From assembly GCA_018902385.1 (NCBI GenBank), contig JABSSW010000066.1, positions 154,718-218,717 on the forward strand: DNA of 64,000 nt, read 5' to 3'. Origin of the DNA: Physcia stellaris (taxonomy: Eukaryota > Ascomycota > Lecanoromycetes > Caliciales > Physciaceae). Below the pieces are notes generated by a model. That model was not told where the DNA came from and searched no databases. It saw only the letters and a program-made list of their open reading frames with translations. This document shows positions 1 to 10,698 of this stretch, piece by piece; position 1 is the first letter of the stretch; each line of letters opens with the position of its first letter. The position numbers were made by a program, and so were the translations under genes.

Positions 1-1161
1 CACTGGGTTCCGCCGACCATAAAATCAGAGTCTTCGATATCGACACGAAGAGTAATTGGAATTTAATAGATCAATGGCGTGGACATGACGCTGAAGTGCT
101 TGACGCAAGTTTTTTGCTGTCCATCGTACTAGACCTCGCTGAATCAAGTCAAGGTTCAATGGGTCGGACCCACGCTGGGGCAGATATTCGGAACCACTGG
201 CGGTGACAATAAATTCAAATTGTGGCGAGAAGATCCATCTCAGGCGCCCAGAGGCGGTCGCCGATTCAAGTGTATCTTCTCCCAGTCGCCCAACAACCAT
301 GTATCTTACATCTCACTTGATATCAAGACCGTCAAGACAGATGTGTGGATTGCGCTACTTACTCACGATGGCTTATTGAGTCTTCTCGAGCCCTCGGAAC
401 CAGAGTCCATGACAACATGGAAAGAGGTCGATACAATTTACCCCTTTGGCCAACATTCCCGGGGAACTGAACCCAGATCCAAGCTCTCTTTCCACCATTC
501 TGAGCGACCGTGCTACGATGCAGTCATTGCGGGCCTTGACCCTAAAGCCTTGTCCATTGCCGTATCTGCTATGAACGTTATTAAGATATTTCGCGCCCTC
601 AAGATTGAAGACACAAGCTATCAATTCTACGAAATGCTAGAAATGAAGACCAGTGCACCTTTGATCAACGATATAGCCTGGGCACCTGGATGTATTCGAC
701 CTTATGACTTATTAGCTGCGGCATGTGACGATGGCCATGTCAGAGTATTTGAGGTTAGCACGCCTCATGATAGCATCGTATCATCGACCGCTGGAGCAAA
801 TGAATTACTTTCGGGGACGGATCGAACGAAAACCACTTCATCGACTTCAAGAAATGCTCCATCGGGTATTGGCGCTGGCCTTGCTGGAGTCAATCGTGCA
901 GCTGCTCGGCACGCTGGTAGCCCTCTGAGGATCAGGCACAAGTGGAAGGAGGTGGCAAATCTGTCACATGATGAGAATGCACCTGTATGGAGAGTTAGGT
1001 GGACTCACGACGGTAAGTGCTCAGGTCTCTATCGACTGGCTTGTTTTCTGATAGTCCCAGGTAATGCATTAGCATCTACCGGTGACAGTGGAAACGTCCA
1101 CCTCTGGAAGCAGAATCTGGGCGGCGAGTTCATAGAATTTGCAGAGACAGGACCCTCATAA
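1..1161 (+). CDS. SEH1: Seh1-type nucleoporin / SEA-complex WD40 protein (5' partial)
   Basis: The protein is the C-terminal part of Seh1, a WD40 beta-propeller that works in the Nup84/Y subcomplex of the nuclear pore and in the SEA/GATOR complex at the vacuole. The window opens inside a WD repeat reading LGSADHKIRVFDID. It continues with DQWRGHDAEV and, after an intron, KVQWVGPTLGQIFGTTGGDN, followed by KLWRED, which is characteristic of Seh1. The last repeat ends VHLWKQNLGGEF. Exons are about 3-108, 149-1012 and 1061-1161; the introns (40 and 48 bp) were placed by frame and GT..AG. A Ser/Thr/Ala-rich loop around 780-930 is an insertion common in filamentous fungi. The start codon lies outside the window. 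The family call is from recognised sequence; the first intron is short, so its ends are less sure. Confidence 0.88.
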
Positions 1162-1456
1162 GTCAAACTCATCAAGATGATTGATCGAACTCTATTGGGT
1201 AGAACTTTGAGCGCTCCTTCCATATACAAGTCCTCACCTATGAGCCGGTAAAAGTAGCATCGTTTGTGTTTAAGGGCCTGTCTGCGAAGCTGTTTCCATC
1301 GCAACGTGGTATGCATTCCTCACCTTGAAGTCTCGGATTATTTACTGATCCCCTGAGCCAGATTTTTGACCCGTACTATGATCTATCTTCGAGTCACCTA
1401 TGTATTGGTGATATTCATCATAAATTAATGGAAGTTTTTGATTAGTCCTAGAGGAG

Positions 1457-3079
1457 ATGGCCTCAAACCTACTGTCTGAGGTATGTCGACAAAGTTACGG
1501 GAGTATTATGGCTGGGAAGGTCGCAATGAGGACAGTTGGCCATGATGATGAATTAACCCAGCGTGGCGCAAACCCAAGGACGGGACTAGTAACGCCTTTC
1601 GTTACGACCGATGGTAGTAAAGCAAGTGCAGGACATGACTATGTAGCCGCCAAAACCCCGCATGCAAAGCGCAGACATCGAAGTCATGGTCGTTGGAAGC
1701 AAGATGATACAGGCTGGAGCTTCACCGACAGTGCTCTCCCAAGTCCGATCGTGCAAAGCGCGGAGAACTCTTGCTCTGCGGCATCGACCAAAGGCCTGCA
1801 AGACAAGTTTGTGGTGGACATGCCTGGAGTGGATAATCCTGAGCCTCCACAAATGTCGATAAAGCAGATCCTGGAATACCAAGAAAGTATACAAGGCAGC
1901 CTTGGAAAGAATGGAAGGGATAGAGAAGTACAAACAGCAACTGATCCAACGACGGATCCACCACAGTCTATCAGAAGAAAAGAGATCGGCACTGGCGCAA
2001 ATTCTGCTAGAGATACTCATACAACCACTCGATCGAGGCCTAACGATAAGAAAGGACTACATGCTCACATCCTCGATGAGAACAATCAGCAGTCTTCAAC
2101 GCCACCGGGTCTGCCGCTGCGACTCAGTCAATATCTCCCAAGAATTGACCTACTTCATCCTTCCCACTTTGCTGATCTCCCATCCTCGTACAGACGACCT
2201 TCGAATCTACTACCAGGACGCCTCCGTCGACCTAACATGAAGCCGGACATCTCCGTGGGATTTGACACTTCGCCACCCCGGCCCCAGGTGCAGCGTCAGG
2301 ATGGAGCTATGATAGTGCCTAGAGTCCGCTGGGATCCACGTGAAGGTGAGACAGGAAATAAGAACCATCAGCCTCACCCAAGCAAATTTAGACCATCAGC
2401 GGAATCGTCAGGAGAGAAGTCTGCCACAGAGCTTGAGGTAGTACGCGAGAAGCTCAGGCCATCTCAAATGTGCAAGTGTTCCAGGTGTCAGGATGCACAT
2501 GCTGTGAGCAGAGCGCCAACGCCTATCCTGCGCGCAACAAGCGGCAATGTCACGGGAGACCCGGCTTCAAACACCAAAAAATACCATAGGGATGATGAGG
2601 GTGTCAGCGCAGGGGATACGAAAGAGACGGGTCCAGGAAAGATGAAGAAGACTCCATCGACCTCAGATCAATCAGGCCCAAAGTCACCAAACGAGCTTTC
2701 CACAGGCCGGACAATGGACCTCACCCGTTCCAAGTCATTCGTAAGGCGCGTCGAAAGGGTCACAGAGCTGCTGGACTTGGCGTCATTACCTGATCTCAAA
2801 TGGCTCAAAAATCACATGGTGGATGCGGCGCAAGAGGTGATACTTACCTTTTGCTACACTCCGTCGGCATTGCGCGTTTTAAGGGGAGGCAACGTCCTCT
2901 CTGAGACGGGTGTGGAAGCAGTCAAAACGGTGCTCCTCGCTGCTGTGTATTTTCTCGTACTGCTCAAGATCGCCATTACGCTGGCGAGGGTAGTAAGATT
3001 GATCCTGAGTATTCTGGTGGTGATTAGCTGGCCGGCGAAGATTTTCGCAACGGTGGTTAGATGGTGCCTGATAGGCTGA
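1457..3079 (+). CDS. Uncharacterised protein with C-terminal membrane segments
   Basis: This is an uninterrupted frame of 540 residues that I do not recognise. The first ~430 residues are polar and look disordered, rich in Ser, Pro, Arg and Lys. They include one Cys cluster (MCKCSRCQDAH, near residue 338) that could bind a metal. The last ~110 residues are ordered: an amphipathic stretch (LASLPDLKWLKNHMVDAAQE) is followed by two strongly hydrophobic segments near residues 490-535. This suggests a tail-anchored or two-pass membrane protein with a long cytosolic N-terminus. A possible 39-bp in-frame intron (GTATGT at 1481, AG at 1519) would remove 13 residues near the N-terminus. The gene converges on NUR1 across 199 bp. 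Coding status is well supported by ORF length; function is unknown. Confidence 0.6.
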   Translation: MASNLLSEVCRQSYGSIMAGKVAMRTVGHDDELTQRGANPRTGLVTPFVTTDGSKASAGHDYVAAKTPHAKRRHRSHGRWKQDDTGWSFTDSALPSPIVQSAENSCSAASTKGLQDKFVVDMPGVDNPEPPQMSIKQILEYQESIQGSLGKNGRDREVQTATDPTTDPPQSIRRKEIGTGANSARDTHTTTRSRPNDKKGLHAHILDENNQQSSTPPGLPLRLSQYLPRIDLLHPSHFADLPSSYRRPSNLLPGRLRRPNMKPDISVGFDTSPPRPQVQRQDGAMIVPRVRWDPREGETGNKNHQPHPSKFRPSAESSGEKSATELEVVREKLRPSQMCKCSRCQDAHAVSRAPTPILRATSGNVTGDPASNTKKYHRDDEGVSAGDTKETGPGKMKKTPSTSDQSGPKSPNELSTGRTMDLTRSKSFVRRVERVTELLDLASLPDLKWLKNHMVDAAQEVILTFCYTPSALRVLRGGNVLSETGVEAVKTVLLAAVYFLVLLKIAITLARVVRLILSILVVISWPAKIFATVVRWCLIG

Positions 3080-3278
3080 TGTCAGTGTTCCAGTGACTTG
3101 TGGAGACTTACGACTTGTGGAGAATTCGTATCTGCCTTTTATCATTGGGTGTGACTCCAGGAAATGGTTAGCTAATCATGGAGATTCGCAGGTATAATGC
3201 TTTTCCTGTTGATGGTCCAGTTAAATGATTCTATGCAAACGCCCGCCGGGTATCTCTATCGCTTATGATCGTACATCC

Positions 3279-4645
3279 TTAATATTGCCTTCTTTCCCTT
3301 TCGACGAAAGCTCCTGTCTGACCAAAGCGCTGCCCATTGGGCACACCTGGCAGACTAACTCTCTTCAAGGGACTTCCCTCCCGCTTCATAGGACTCGAAC
3401 TTCGTTCCCTAAAATTCGTCGAAGCTGCTTTCCTCAACGGGGAGTTGGCGTGTGTGTATACGCCCAAGCTTCCTCCATCGCCCGCCTCGGGTCCCACTGA
3501 AGCTCGGAACTGTGGTTGCCGAATTGCGGTCCGAGGGCGTATGGGGGACGATGCATCTCGGAGGTGGGCTGGAGTTTGATGGGTTGGAGCCAGATTGGCG
3601 GACATCCCTCGAGCCGGTAGAGGTCGCTCGTTGTAGCCTTCAGGGTCAACGTGCTTGACGTAATTTGGGTTGGGGCGTGTGTGGAAGCCGCGATTGATGA
3701 CTACTGTAGGGGTATATGTCTCTACGGTGTTTGCACTGGTGTCATAACCAGACGAACTCCTTCTCGAGGCTGGAGAGCTTGAAAACTGTGTCCCAACGTC
3801 GCGTAGCAGTGGTTGAGTCCGTGGATGGACGAATTTGGTATCGTATTCGTTGAGAACTTCTTTATGTATGACCGAAGTGTCTTTGCATTGCTGTGAGAAG
3901 CTCGTCTGAAGGACTAAAAGCTGTACTGACAGTAACGCCGCTAACGCCACGGTGGTCACCACTGTAGTACTCGGGCGAGGGTCTGCAATCGCCGTAGGTA
4001 GAAAGAGCCAATAGACAAGTACATGTCCAGGGCTGAACATGCAGAACATCCGCAGGGACAATGGTGTTGGGTCCCAGACTGCGAGCTCCCAGACATCCTT
4101 CGTAGCGTCTGGATGCGCCCTCGATTCCGCCGTGTCGGGTGCCAACATGCTGGAGAGGAAGCGTAATGGAGAGGAGGAGAGGGGTGAGGAGTCTACACGG
4201 ACTCTATGAGCGGACGGCGTGCTAGGTACAGCATCTACAGGAGTCTCGAAGAGCCTGTAGTGACGGCGGCGGTAGAAGGTATAGGCCGCATTCGCAAAGG
4301 AAAGAAGTGAGAGCATATGGACGATAAAGGCTGCCTACAATGAGTTAATGATGTTCTATATAGGTTTTGCAAGGGAATCAAGGCGCGTACAAACCATGAC
4401 CACCAGCTGTAGCCTTCGTCGTCACCAAAGACATCGTCTCCTCTGCGCGTGCTTGGCCCATTGTTTGCCCTCGCTATAAGGAAAATGAAATTGAGTCCAA
4501 GGCCAATCGGTGTAGCCCAATCTCGCTGCCACTCTTCCCAGTCGCTAGAATCAAATTCTTCTGAAAGCCATAGCAGGAAGTCGAGTGGGTTGAGGTATGT
4601 TTTTATTCTCTCTGCCAAAGGGCGACGGCGCACAAGGCGCGGCAT
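3279..4645 (-). CDS. NUR1: Nuclear rim protein 1 (Nur1/Mug154 family)
   Basis: Nur1 is an inner nuclear membrane protein that, in yeast, helps tether rDNA and silent chromatin to the nuclear periphery. The N-terminus MPRLVRRRPLAERIKTYLNP followed by DFLLWLSEEFDSSDWEEW is the signature of the Nur1/Mug154 (DUF2418) family. Exons are 4645-4391 and 4334-3279, separated by a 56-bp phase-0 intron; the product is 436 residues. Hydrophobic segments lie near residues 50-57 and 80-105, and a further pair near residues 170-235. The C-terminal half is a Ser/Arg/Pro-rich nucleoplasmic tail. It is transcribed divergently from VMA7. The family assignment is firm; the rDNA role is known from yeast and only inferred here. 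Confidence 0.88.
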
Positions 4646-4947
4646 ATTAGCTCGTGAACGCTTTCACTACAGAACCGTCGTAGGGCATGGCCGGTCTGAT
4701 GCGAACGAGGAAGGTTTAGGGAACGCTGAATGTCGTGTTTGTTGATGGGTGTTCTAGGCATGGGAATGAGGTCTCCAGTGAAGCTCCCGGTTGGTCACTA
4801 GCTAGTGCCCGAGGGTTGCCCGTGTCACTAACTGCAGGTCCCAGTCTCTCCAAGAGCCGCATTCGAGTGGGGTTAATTCAAAGTTGGCTTGGACGCTCGA
4901 AGCCAAATTTGTCAGGTCAGTTCTCCAAGAAGAACTCGCAAGCAGCG
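4646..4947. other. Divergent intergenic region NUR1/VMA7
   Basis: About 300 bp between the start codons of two divergent genes, so it should hold both promoters and 5' UTRs. I see no TATA box I would trust and no further gene. Confidence 0.5.
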
Positions 4948-5482
4948 ATGGCGGCACCTCCATCGGCCTACAGGGATCGCCATTTCCTCGCTGTCATTGG
5001 TGATGAGGTGGCTATAATCACAGGCTCCGCTATGTCAGCAAGAGATTGACCAGATTACAGGATTCCGTGACAGGCTTGCTACTTGCTGGCATTGGAGTTT
5101 GTCAACCTAGCTTTAAGCACGAGGAAATCGACTGACTTCCTCATCAGCACGTAACCCAGCCTCCGGACGCGCAAAAGAATTTCCTCGTTGTCGACGCAAA
5201 GACCGAGACCTCGACGATCGAGGAGGCCTTTGACAGATATACGCAGGATAGGAAGGATATCGCTATTCTGCTTATAAATCAACATGTACGGCTACCGTTG
5301 CACTTGCGCGAGTAATACTTGTTGTCTGACTTTGAATGCAGATTGCAGAGAAGATACGACATCGACTCGATACCTATACAGAAGCATTCCCCTCGGTACT
5401 TGAGATACCAAGCAAGGACCATCCCTACGACCCGGAGAAAGATAGTGTACTCAAGAGGGTAAGAAGACTCTTCGGGGAGTGA
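4948..5482 (+). CDS. VMA7: V-type proton ATPase subunit F
   Basis: Subunit F belongs to the central rotor stalk of the vacuolar H+-ATPase and couples ATP hydrolysis in V1 to proton pumping in V0. Four exons join cleanly: 4948-5007, 5061-5096, 5148-5285 and 5342-5482, giving 124 residues, the normal family length. Landmarks are [20 protein letters not shown], then [33 protein letters not shown], and the C-terminal [18 protein letters not shown] typical of fungal Vma7. All three introns are 51-56 bp. The second exon is only 36 bp, so simple ORF finding misses this gene. Identity is highly secure. Confidence 0.93.
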
Positions 5483-5829
5483 TATCGGCTATCAGAGTTT
5501 CCTGAGCACCCCGAGTCACATAATCATGGATGCCTATTGTTTTCGCGTTCATGAAGTTGGCCTACAATACTAAGATCTTCGCGCAATGACGAGAGGACAA
5601 GATAGAGAATTCTCTCAGCCAAGTAGCCCTAGAAGTAGGCGTATAGGTTCGTGTCGCAGTATAATACAAAGCTGCATATGGGACATTGAATACTGTAGGT
5701 CATAGCGGTACCATTTGCATCAACATGCACCAATTTCTAAACCGTGCAACACCCACTCCGGTCAACTTTTGAATCGTACCATTAAGTCCGTATATACCTC
5801 GAAATCCGTCGTTACTACATTATTCTTAC
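5483..5829. other. Convergent intergenic region VMA7/NPC2
   Basis: About 350 bp holding the 3' ends of two convergent genes. No coding potential or repeat noticed. Confidence 0.5.
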
Positions 5830-6437
5830 TTAGAGATGGACCGTCGCCTGCAAACAGGTAATCTTCTTGTTGTCTTTATCGTAGACATCTGCGAGAACGT
5901 GGTACGTGCCCTAGAGATGATTAGAAGATCTGTGACAAGGCTAGCGAATACGATATACGTACTGGTGGGACTTGCGCAGGGATATCCACCTTCTTTGTGA
6001 TGAGTTTGTCGCCTTCTACCGGGCATTCCTCGTCGATAGTCTTCAGGTTGTCGCAGACATCTGCCTTGGTGTTGATGAGGGTTATCAAGCCGTACTTGAC
6101 CGAAAGGTTGACATAGGCATCTTTTTCCACCTTCTTGGTGAAATTGCCTTTGGCTTCGATGGTAAGCTGCTTGCCACTGTGTTGATGTTAGCGGCGACAT
6201 CCAAAAGCGCACGGGAGGGAGCTAGGCTCACGGTTCAGGAGGGTTTGGCGTGAGATCAACGTATTTGATGTCCAGGCTATAATCTTTAGTATCCTGGCAG
6301 AAGGTAAGTGGGTTCTTGCCAGGAACGCTGAGGGCTTCGTCGAGAACATGTTGGTCGCTGCCGAAAAAGGACGAGGACCTGGATGCTGCAAGAGAGGAGA
6401 AGAGCAGGGGCAGGATGGTAGTGGTGAGAAGCATCAT
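5830..6437 (-). CDS. NPC2: NPC2-type phosphatidylglycerol/phosphatidylinositol transfer protein (ML domain)
   Basis: Small secreted or vacuolar lipid carrier of the MD-2-related lipid-recognition (ML) family; fungal members bind sterols and phospholipids and hand them to Ncr1 at the vacuole. Exons are 6437-6232, 6176-5963 and 5910-5830, giving 166 residues. A signal peptide is evident (MLLTTTILPLLFSSLAASRS). The mature part carries the family's Cys residues: one before DTKDYS, a pair in ADVCDNLKTIDEECPVEGD, and one in KITCLQATVHL at the C-terminus, with the GTYHVLADVYDKD strand. Two adjacent Met codons are possible starts; the first was chosen, and this does not change the signal peptide call. 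Confidence 0.92.
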
Positions 6438-7743
6438 GGTTGACAAGTCTGACGCGGCTGTTAGAGATCGGAGAGGAGCGGTAGGTAGAGTGTGGGGAGT
6501 TTCCCTCTTAGATGATGGAAGGATGATAAGTGGATCAAGGATTGTTGATGGCGGGCGAGGGCGATGCGGGTCTTGGCATTTCATCACTTTCCAAGCACAG
6601 CACTCGTCCTGTGACTCGAAGTCAGAGACGGCAATCATCGTCTACGTGACTTACAAAAAGGCCTACTCTAGAAAGTAGGTATTCTCGTAGTCAGGCAAGA
6701 TGGCTCCTCATTATTATAGGGATTGTCCCAGGTTTGGAGTTTATTATCGCTATGAGTGAGATTGCTCTGGGATCACCTTGATACTCATCGACTTTCCGAC
6801 CAATTCCCTGCATAATTGTCTCGTGGGCGGTGCAGCTAAAATCATCATGACCTTATTACCTTTCGCAAGTAATCGAGTTACCTTACTATTACCTTCGGAA
6901 GGCAGACCTTCGGCACTTTCCACCGGGCCCAGCGCGGCACCAAGCTGGACTGGAAGTTTACCAGTCCACAGCGAAAGTCACCGCGACCCGCACTGTCATA
7001 TCCTCGACCCCAACATAGTCGCATATGGAATACCTGAAAGTACATCGTAGTACCTGCACTCTTCCAATGCTCTCTTTTGGAAGCTTACCTTATCAATTCC
7101 CGTCGAAATGGAAGAACCCCGCTGTTTCAGGGGGGGTTATGATTGGTCGCTCCCCCTAGTTCGGCTAACGCTTCCAAAGCCGCTTTTTCCTTCGCTCTCC
7201 TGGCCGCTTTCCCTACCAGACCACTCTGACTCGCTTTTTCCACCTTTCCCACCTGCCAAACAACACAAGCCAGACTCCCTCACCGTCTACTCCGCCTTTC
7301 CACCTTCTGTGCCCCAACAGTCACTCGCCCACCATCACCACCTCCGCTCCCCCAAACCTCCTCGTCCATTTCGCCTTTGCGCCCTAGGCCACTCGACTGG
7401 CATCCTCTCCGAGTCGTCCTTCTTCGCAACCGTCTCTAGGGAGGAACACCATTCATTCACAGCTCGAGTACGCAACCTACCGAATCCATGAGCTAGCGCT
7501 TAAATATCCACCTCTGATTCCACCTGTCGACATCTAACCATAGTACCGCTTTCGTCGACTTCCGTCCCAGTGCTACGTCGGTCTTGCAAAGCCTCATTAA
7601 CCCAAAGCCAACCTTGTCCGACGCCTACCCTTCGATTCTCCCATCAAGTTTTACGCGCCATGCGATCAAGGTCACGAACACGATATTCGTGAACGACTCG
7701 CTGCTCCTTTCCACTCGGTCTGCGGAAGCTCGTCTGTCATAGT
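6438..7743. other. Long divergent intergenic region NPC2/SET3
   Basis: About 1.3 kb. The half nearest SET3 (7150-7740) is strongly pyrimidine-rich on the + strand, typical of fungal promoters and 5' UTRs. A 127-codon open frame at 7108-7491 lies here but is low-complexity Pro/Ser/His and is best seen as leader sequence or chance. No conserved gene seen. Confidence 0.5.
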
Positions 7744-10698
7744 ATGACAGATAACCTGTCCTCTTTCGACACGTACACGGCGCCAGCTCTTCATGTCAAT
7801 GTGTTGTCAAACGGCATCTCGGGTCAGGCCGTGGACTCAGTTGCGTCGCCTATCGAGGAAGAGGAGGATTATACCATCAAGTGCTTCTGCGGCTTCCAAC
7901 TTGACGATGGGAATACTGTGTTCTGCGACCGCTGCGAGACATGGCAGCACATAGAGTGCTATTACTTTGAGGATTTTCGCAATGGTCTGGCCCCAGATGT
8001 CGACGCGATAGAGCACGCTTGTGTGGATTGCTCTCCGCGCCAATATGATAAGAAGAGTGCATCTGAGCGACAAAAGGACAGATTCTTGCCGGGAGAGCGG
8101 AAGATCAAGAAAGCTCCAGCGAAGCCTATCAAGAAGAGGGCCAAACCAGCAGAGTCCAATGCTACGCTGGCCAATGGCTACTCGCATGATGGATATGACC
8201 TGTCATTTGCCCACGAACGCACCAGCGGCAGCCCAAGAGATCACGGCCCTCCCACGAAGAGGCCAAAGACAAGCCACAGGAACTCTGGCTCAATAAACCT
8301 TCATACGGGACCATTCGCATCGAAGTCCCAGTCATCGCGCAAGATCTCGAAGGCCGTGACCCAACACCCTCCCGCCAACGAATACTTTGTTGAACCTCCA
8401 AGTCCCGAATTCCTCTGCCTCTATGATGATGATCCTGGTGATGATCCCGAAGCCGCAAATGTTTTCAACGACATCGCGATCACTCGAAGTTTGTCATCGT
8501 GGTCCCGTGATGTTGAGTCGCTCAGTCGTGCTGCTAATGGCCTCACACCGCCGCAGGTATTCCACCGTCTAAATGAGCCTCTAGATTCAAAGGTTATGCC
8601 TCAACTACACAAAGAGCATCGAGTTGATAAATCTATCGAGATTGGGGGCCGGCATCCACAATGGACATCATTATCGACAGAAAACGAGATGGCTAAGGAA
8701 TCCATTGTTGGGGAGCTTCGTGGAAGAATCGGTCATATGTCAGATTACTGTTTGGACACTGCCAACAGATGGGATTATTTACGTCACCCAGCCCCTTTCG
8801 TGTTCTTTCACCCCAAGTTGCCGATCTACATCGACACACGGCAAACCGGCTCCACGTGTCGTTACCTTCGAAGAAGTTGTCGTCCAAACGTTGAGTTAAG
8901 GACTATACTCGAAAATGGCTCTGACTACCGCTTCATCTTCATCGCGAAGGAAAACTTGGAAGCTGGAGCCGAGTTAACCATATCGTGGACACCTGACGAG
9001 CACATACGCAGATGTCAGCTTAGCAATCCTATCAAGCAAGAAGGTACTTCCGACGCGGATGCGGCTTACGTCTCGGACTGGGTACAAAAAGTCCTGTCCA
9101 ATTTCGGAGGCTGCGCATGTGAGAGTCCAGAGCAGTGCGGCTTGGTGAAATGTCTTCGGCCCAGGGACCTGTCAAGCATAACTAATGGGAATTTGATAAA
9201 CGGAAAAACTCCGAAGGGCCGTAACGGGCATGTCAAGGCCGTCTCGACTCCCGAGTTCGGTAATGGCACAAACAGCAGAGCAAGCAGCGAGGGTATGAAG
9301 CGTACAGACGATGAGGATGGAGACAATAGCCGATCAGTATCGGGCAGCAAGACACCTACGCGCTGTGGATCCGGCGTTCCTAGTCTGGAAATCTCGGACC
9401 GCGAAAAGAGGAAAATAGCAGCTGTGGAGAAAACGTTTGAACAGATCGAGCAGGAACGACAACAGCCAGTGCAGAGAAGAAAAAAGCGCAGCAGTGGCGG
9501 CTCCAATCTCAACACACCCACAGTAGCGACTTCCGTGAGAACCCCGTCGCAGACGCAACCACCATATGGCACTAACCTTTGGGACCAGAAGCAGCTCGGT
9601 CAAAACACACCTTCCGTGTCGCAACCAAATACCCCCGGATTGTCTGCTAGACCATCATACGTCGAAGCAAGTACTTCGCGTAAGGACCAAGGCTCGCCCG
9701 TCTCAAAGCATTCATATACCTCTTTCAAGCGCCCGAACTCGAATTCAAAACGCAGTTCTCATCCGAACACCCCTTCAACTAAATCCCCTCCCATGCGGCA
9801 GAATTACGTCCACAGGTCAGTGCAGACCGATGCCGATGAATCGGACGTGTGGGACCATTCCGCTGCTCTCCAAGGGCACAGGAGAAGGAGAAAGGTCTAC
9901 ATTTCCTTAGGCAAGCGCCTTCTGATGCGTTGCCAACAAGATCGAGAACAAGTGGAGGAACGCAGAAGGATTTCGATGGAACATACCGCCGATACTCTAC
10001 CGATTGAAACTGCAAGTGAACAGATGACGGCGAAGTCAACGAACAAGACAGCAGATGGAGAACCGATTGATAGAGACATCGAAATGAAGGATACTGCCGA
10101 GATCGTCAACTCAAGCCTGAGTGACGAAACCTCCGCGGATCGTCCAGTAGAGAAGCCACGACCTCCAGACGAAGATTCAAACCCTTCGGAGTCATTTGGA
10201 ACCGGGATAAAGCCACCTCCTCCGCCTTCAACCATTAGTCATACAACAGTCATGTCTAGTTCAAGCAAGCTTATGAATGGTTTCCGCTCAGCGGAGCTGC
10301 GAGTCCAGCTTCCCTCAGCCCAGCACCAATCTCATGATCCTGCATCAGCACCACCGATGAACACGACCGTCACCCCAACCGTTACTCGTTCTCCATTTCC
10401 TCATACGGCAAACAGCTATCCTCCACTTTTTACGAGCGCTCCATCTGGTGCTGTAGCACCAAGTCCAGTGAAGAAGGTTAGCCTGGGGGAGTACTTCAGC
10501 CGAAGGAAGACCGAGTCGCAGATCTCGACCCACGGAAGAACAGCTGGCAGCAGCCCTACCATCGCTCAAAGCACGATCAAAGAGGTGGGTCATGCGGATG
10601 AAGAGGATAAAGCTGCCTCATCGGAGACAAACGGTATGGTAGAGACCCCGAAGGAGGACACCGAGCCGACAATGGAAAGGAAATCCTCGGCTCCGTGA
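7744..10698 (+). CDS. SET3: SET3-type PHD-finger/SET-domain protein
   Basis: Orthologue of yeast Set3, scaffold of the Set3C histone deacetylase complex, which reads H3K4 methylation through its PHD finger. A single 984-residue exon. The PHD finger occupies about residues 45-97 with C47, C49, C61, C64, H69, C72, C93 and C96 in the C4HC3 order. The SET domain covers about residues 325-445: IYIDTRQTGSTCRYLRRSCR then PNVEL, and FIFIAKENLEAGAELTISW. It is followed by a Cys cluster (CACESPEQCGLVKC). The rest is disordered, Ser/Thr/Pro-rich, with a charged stretch around residues 550-600. Set3/MLL5-type SET domains are usually catalytically inactive. The start ATG follows the upstream pyrimidine-rich leader and begins just before conserved sequence. 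Confidence 0.9.
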   Translation: MTDNLSSFDTYTAPALHVNVLSNGISGQAVDSVASPIEEEEDYTIKCFCGFQLDDGNTVFCDRCETWQHIECYYFEDFRNGLAPDVDAIEHACVDCSPRQYDKKSASERQKDRFLPGERKIKKAPAKPIKKRAKPAESNATLANGYSHDGYDLSFAHERTSGSPRDHGPPTKRPKTSHRNSGSINLHTGPFASKSQSSRKISKAVTQHPPANEYFVEPPSPEFLCLYDDDPGDDPEAANVFNDIAITRSLSSWSRDVESLSRAANGLTPPQVFHRLNEPLDSKVMPQLHKEHRVDKSIEIGGRHPQWTSLSTENEMAKESIVGELRGRIGHMSDYCLDTANRWDYLRHPAPFVFFHPKLPIYIDTRQTGSTCRYLRRSCRPNVELRTILENGSDYRFIFIAKENLEAGAELTISWTPDEHIRRCQLSNPIKQEGTSDADAAYVSDWVQKVLSNFGGCACESPEQCGLVKCLRPRDLSSITNGNLINGKTPKGRNGHVKAVSTPEFGNGTNSRASSEGMKRTDDEDGDNSRSVSGSKTPTRCGSGVPSLEISDREKRKIAAVEKTFEQIEQERQQPVQRRKKRSSGGSNLNTPTVATSVRTPSQTQPPYGTNLWDQKQLGQNTPSVSQPNTPGLSARPSYVEASTSRKDQGSPVSKHSYTSFKRPNSNSKRSSHPNTPSTKSPPMRQNYVHRSVQTDADESDVWDHSAALQGHRRRRKVYISLGKRLLMRCQQDREQVEERRRISMEHTADTLPIETASEQMTAKSTNKTADGEPIDRDIEMKDTAEIVNSSLSDETSADRPVEKPRPPDEDSNPSESFGTGIKPPPPPSTISHTTVMSSSSKLMNGFRSAELRVQLPSAQHQSHDPASAPPMNTTVTPTVTRSPFPHTANSYPPLFTSAPSGAVAPSPVKKVSLGEYFSRRKTESQISTHGRTAGSSPTIAQSTIKEVGHADEEDKAASSETNGMVETPKEDTEPTMERKSSAP

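Noticed and set aside
7108-7491. 127-codon ORF upstream of SET3
   Set aside because: Low-complexity Pro/Ser/His/Leu sequence in a pyrimidine-rich leader, no homologous feature; probably 5' UTR or promoter.
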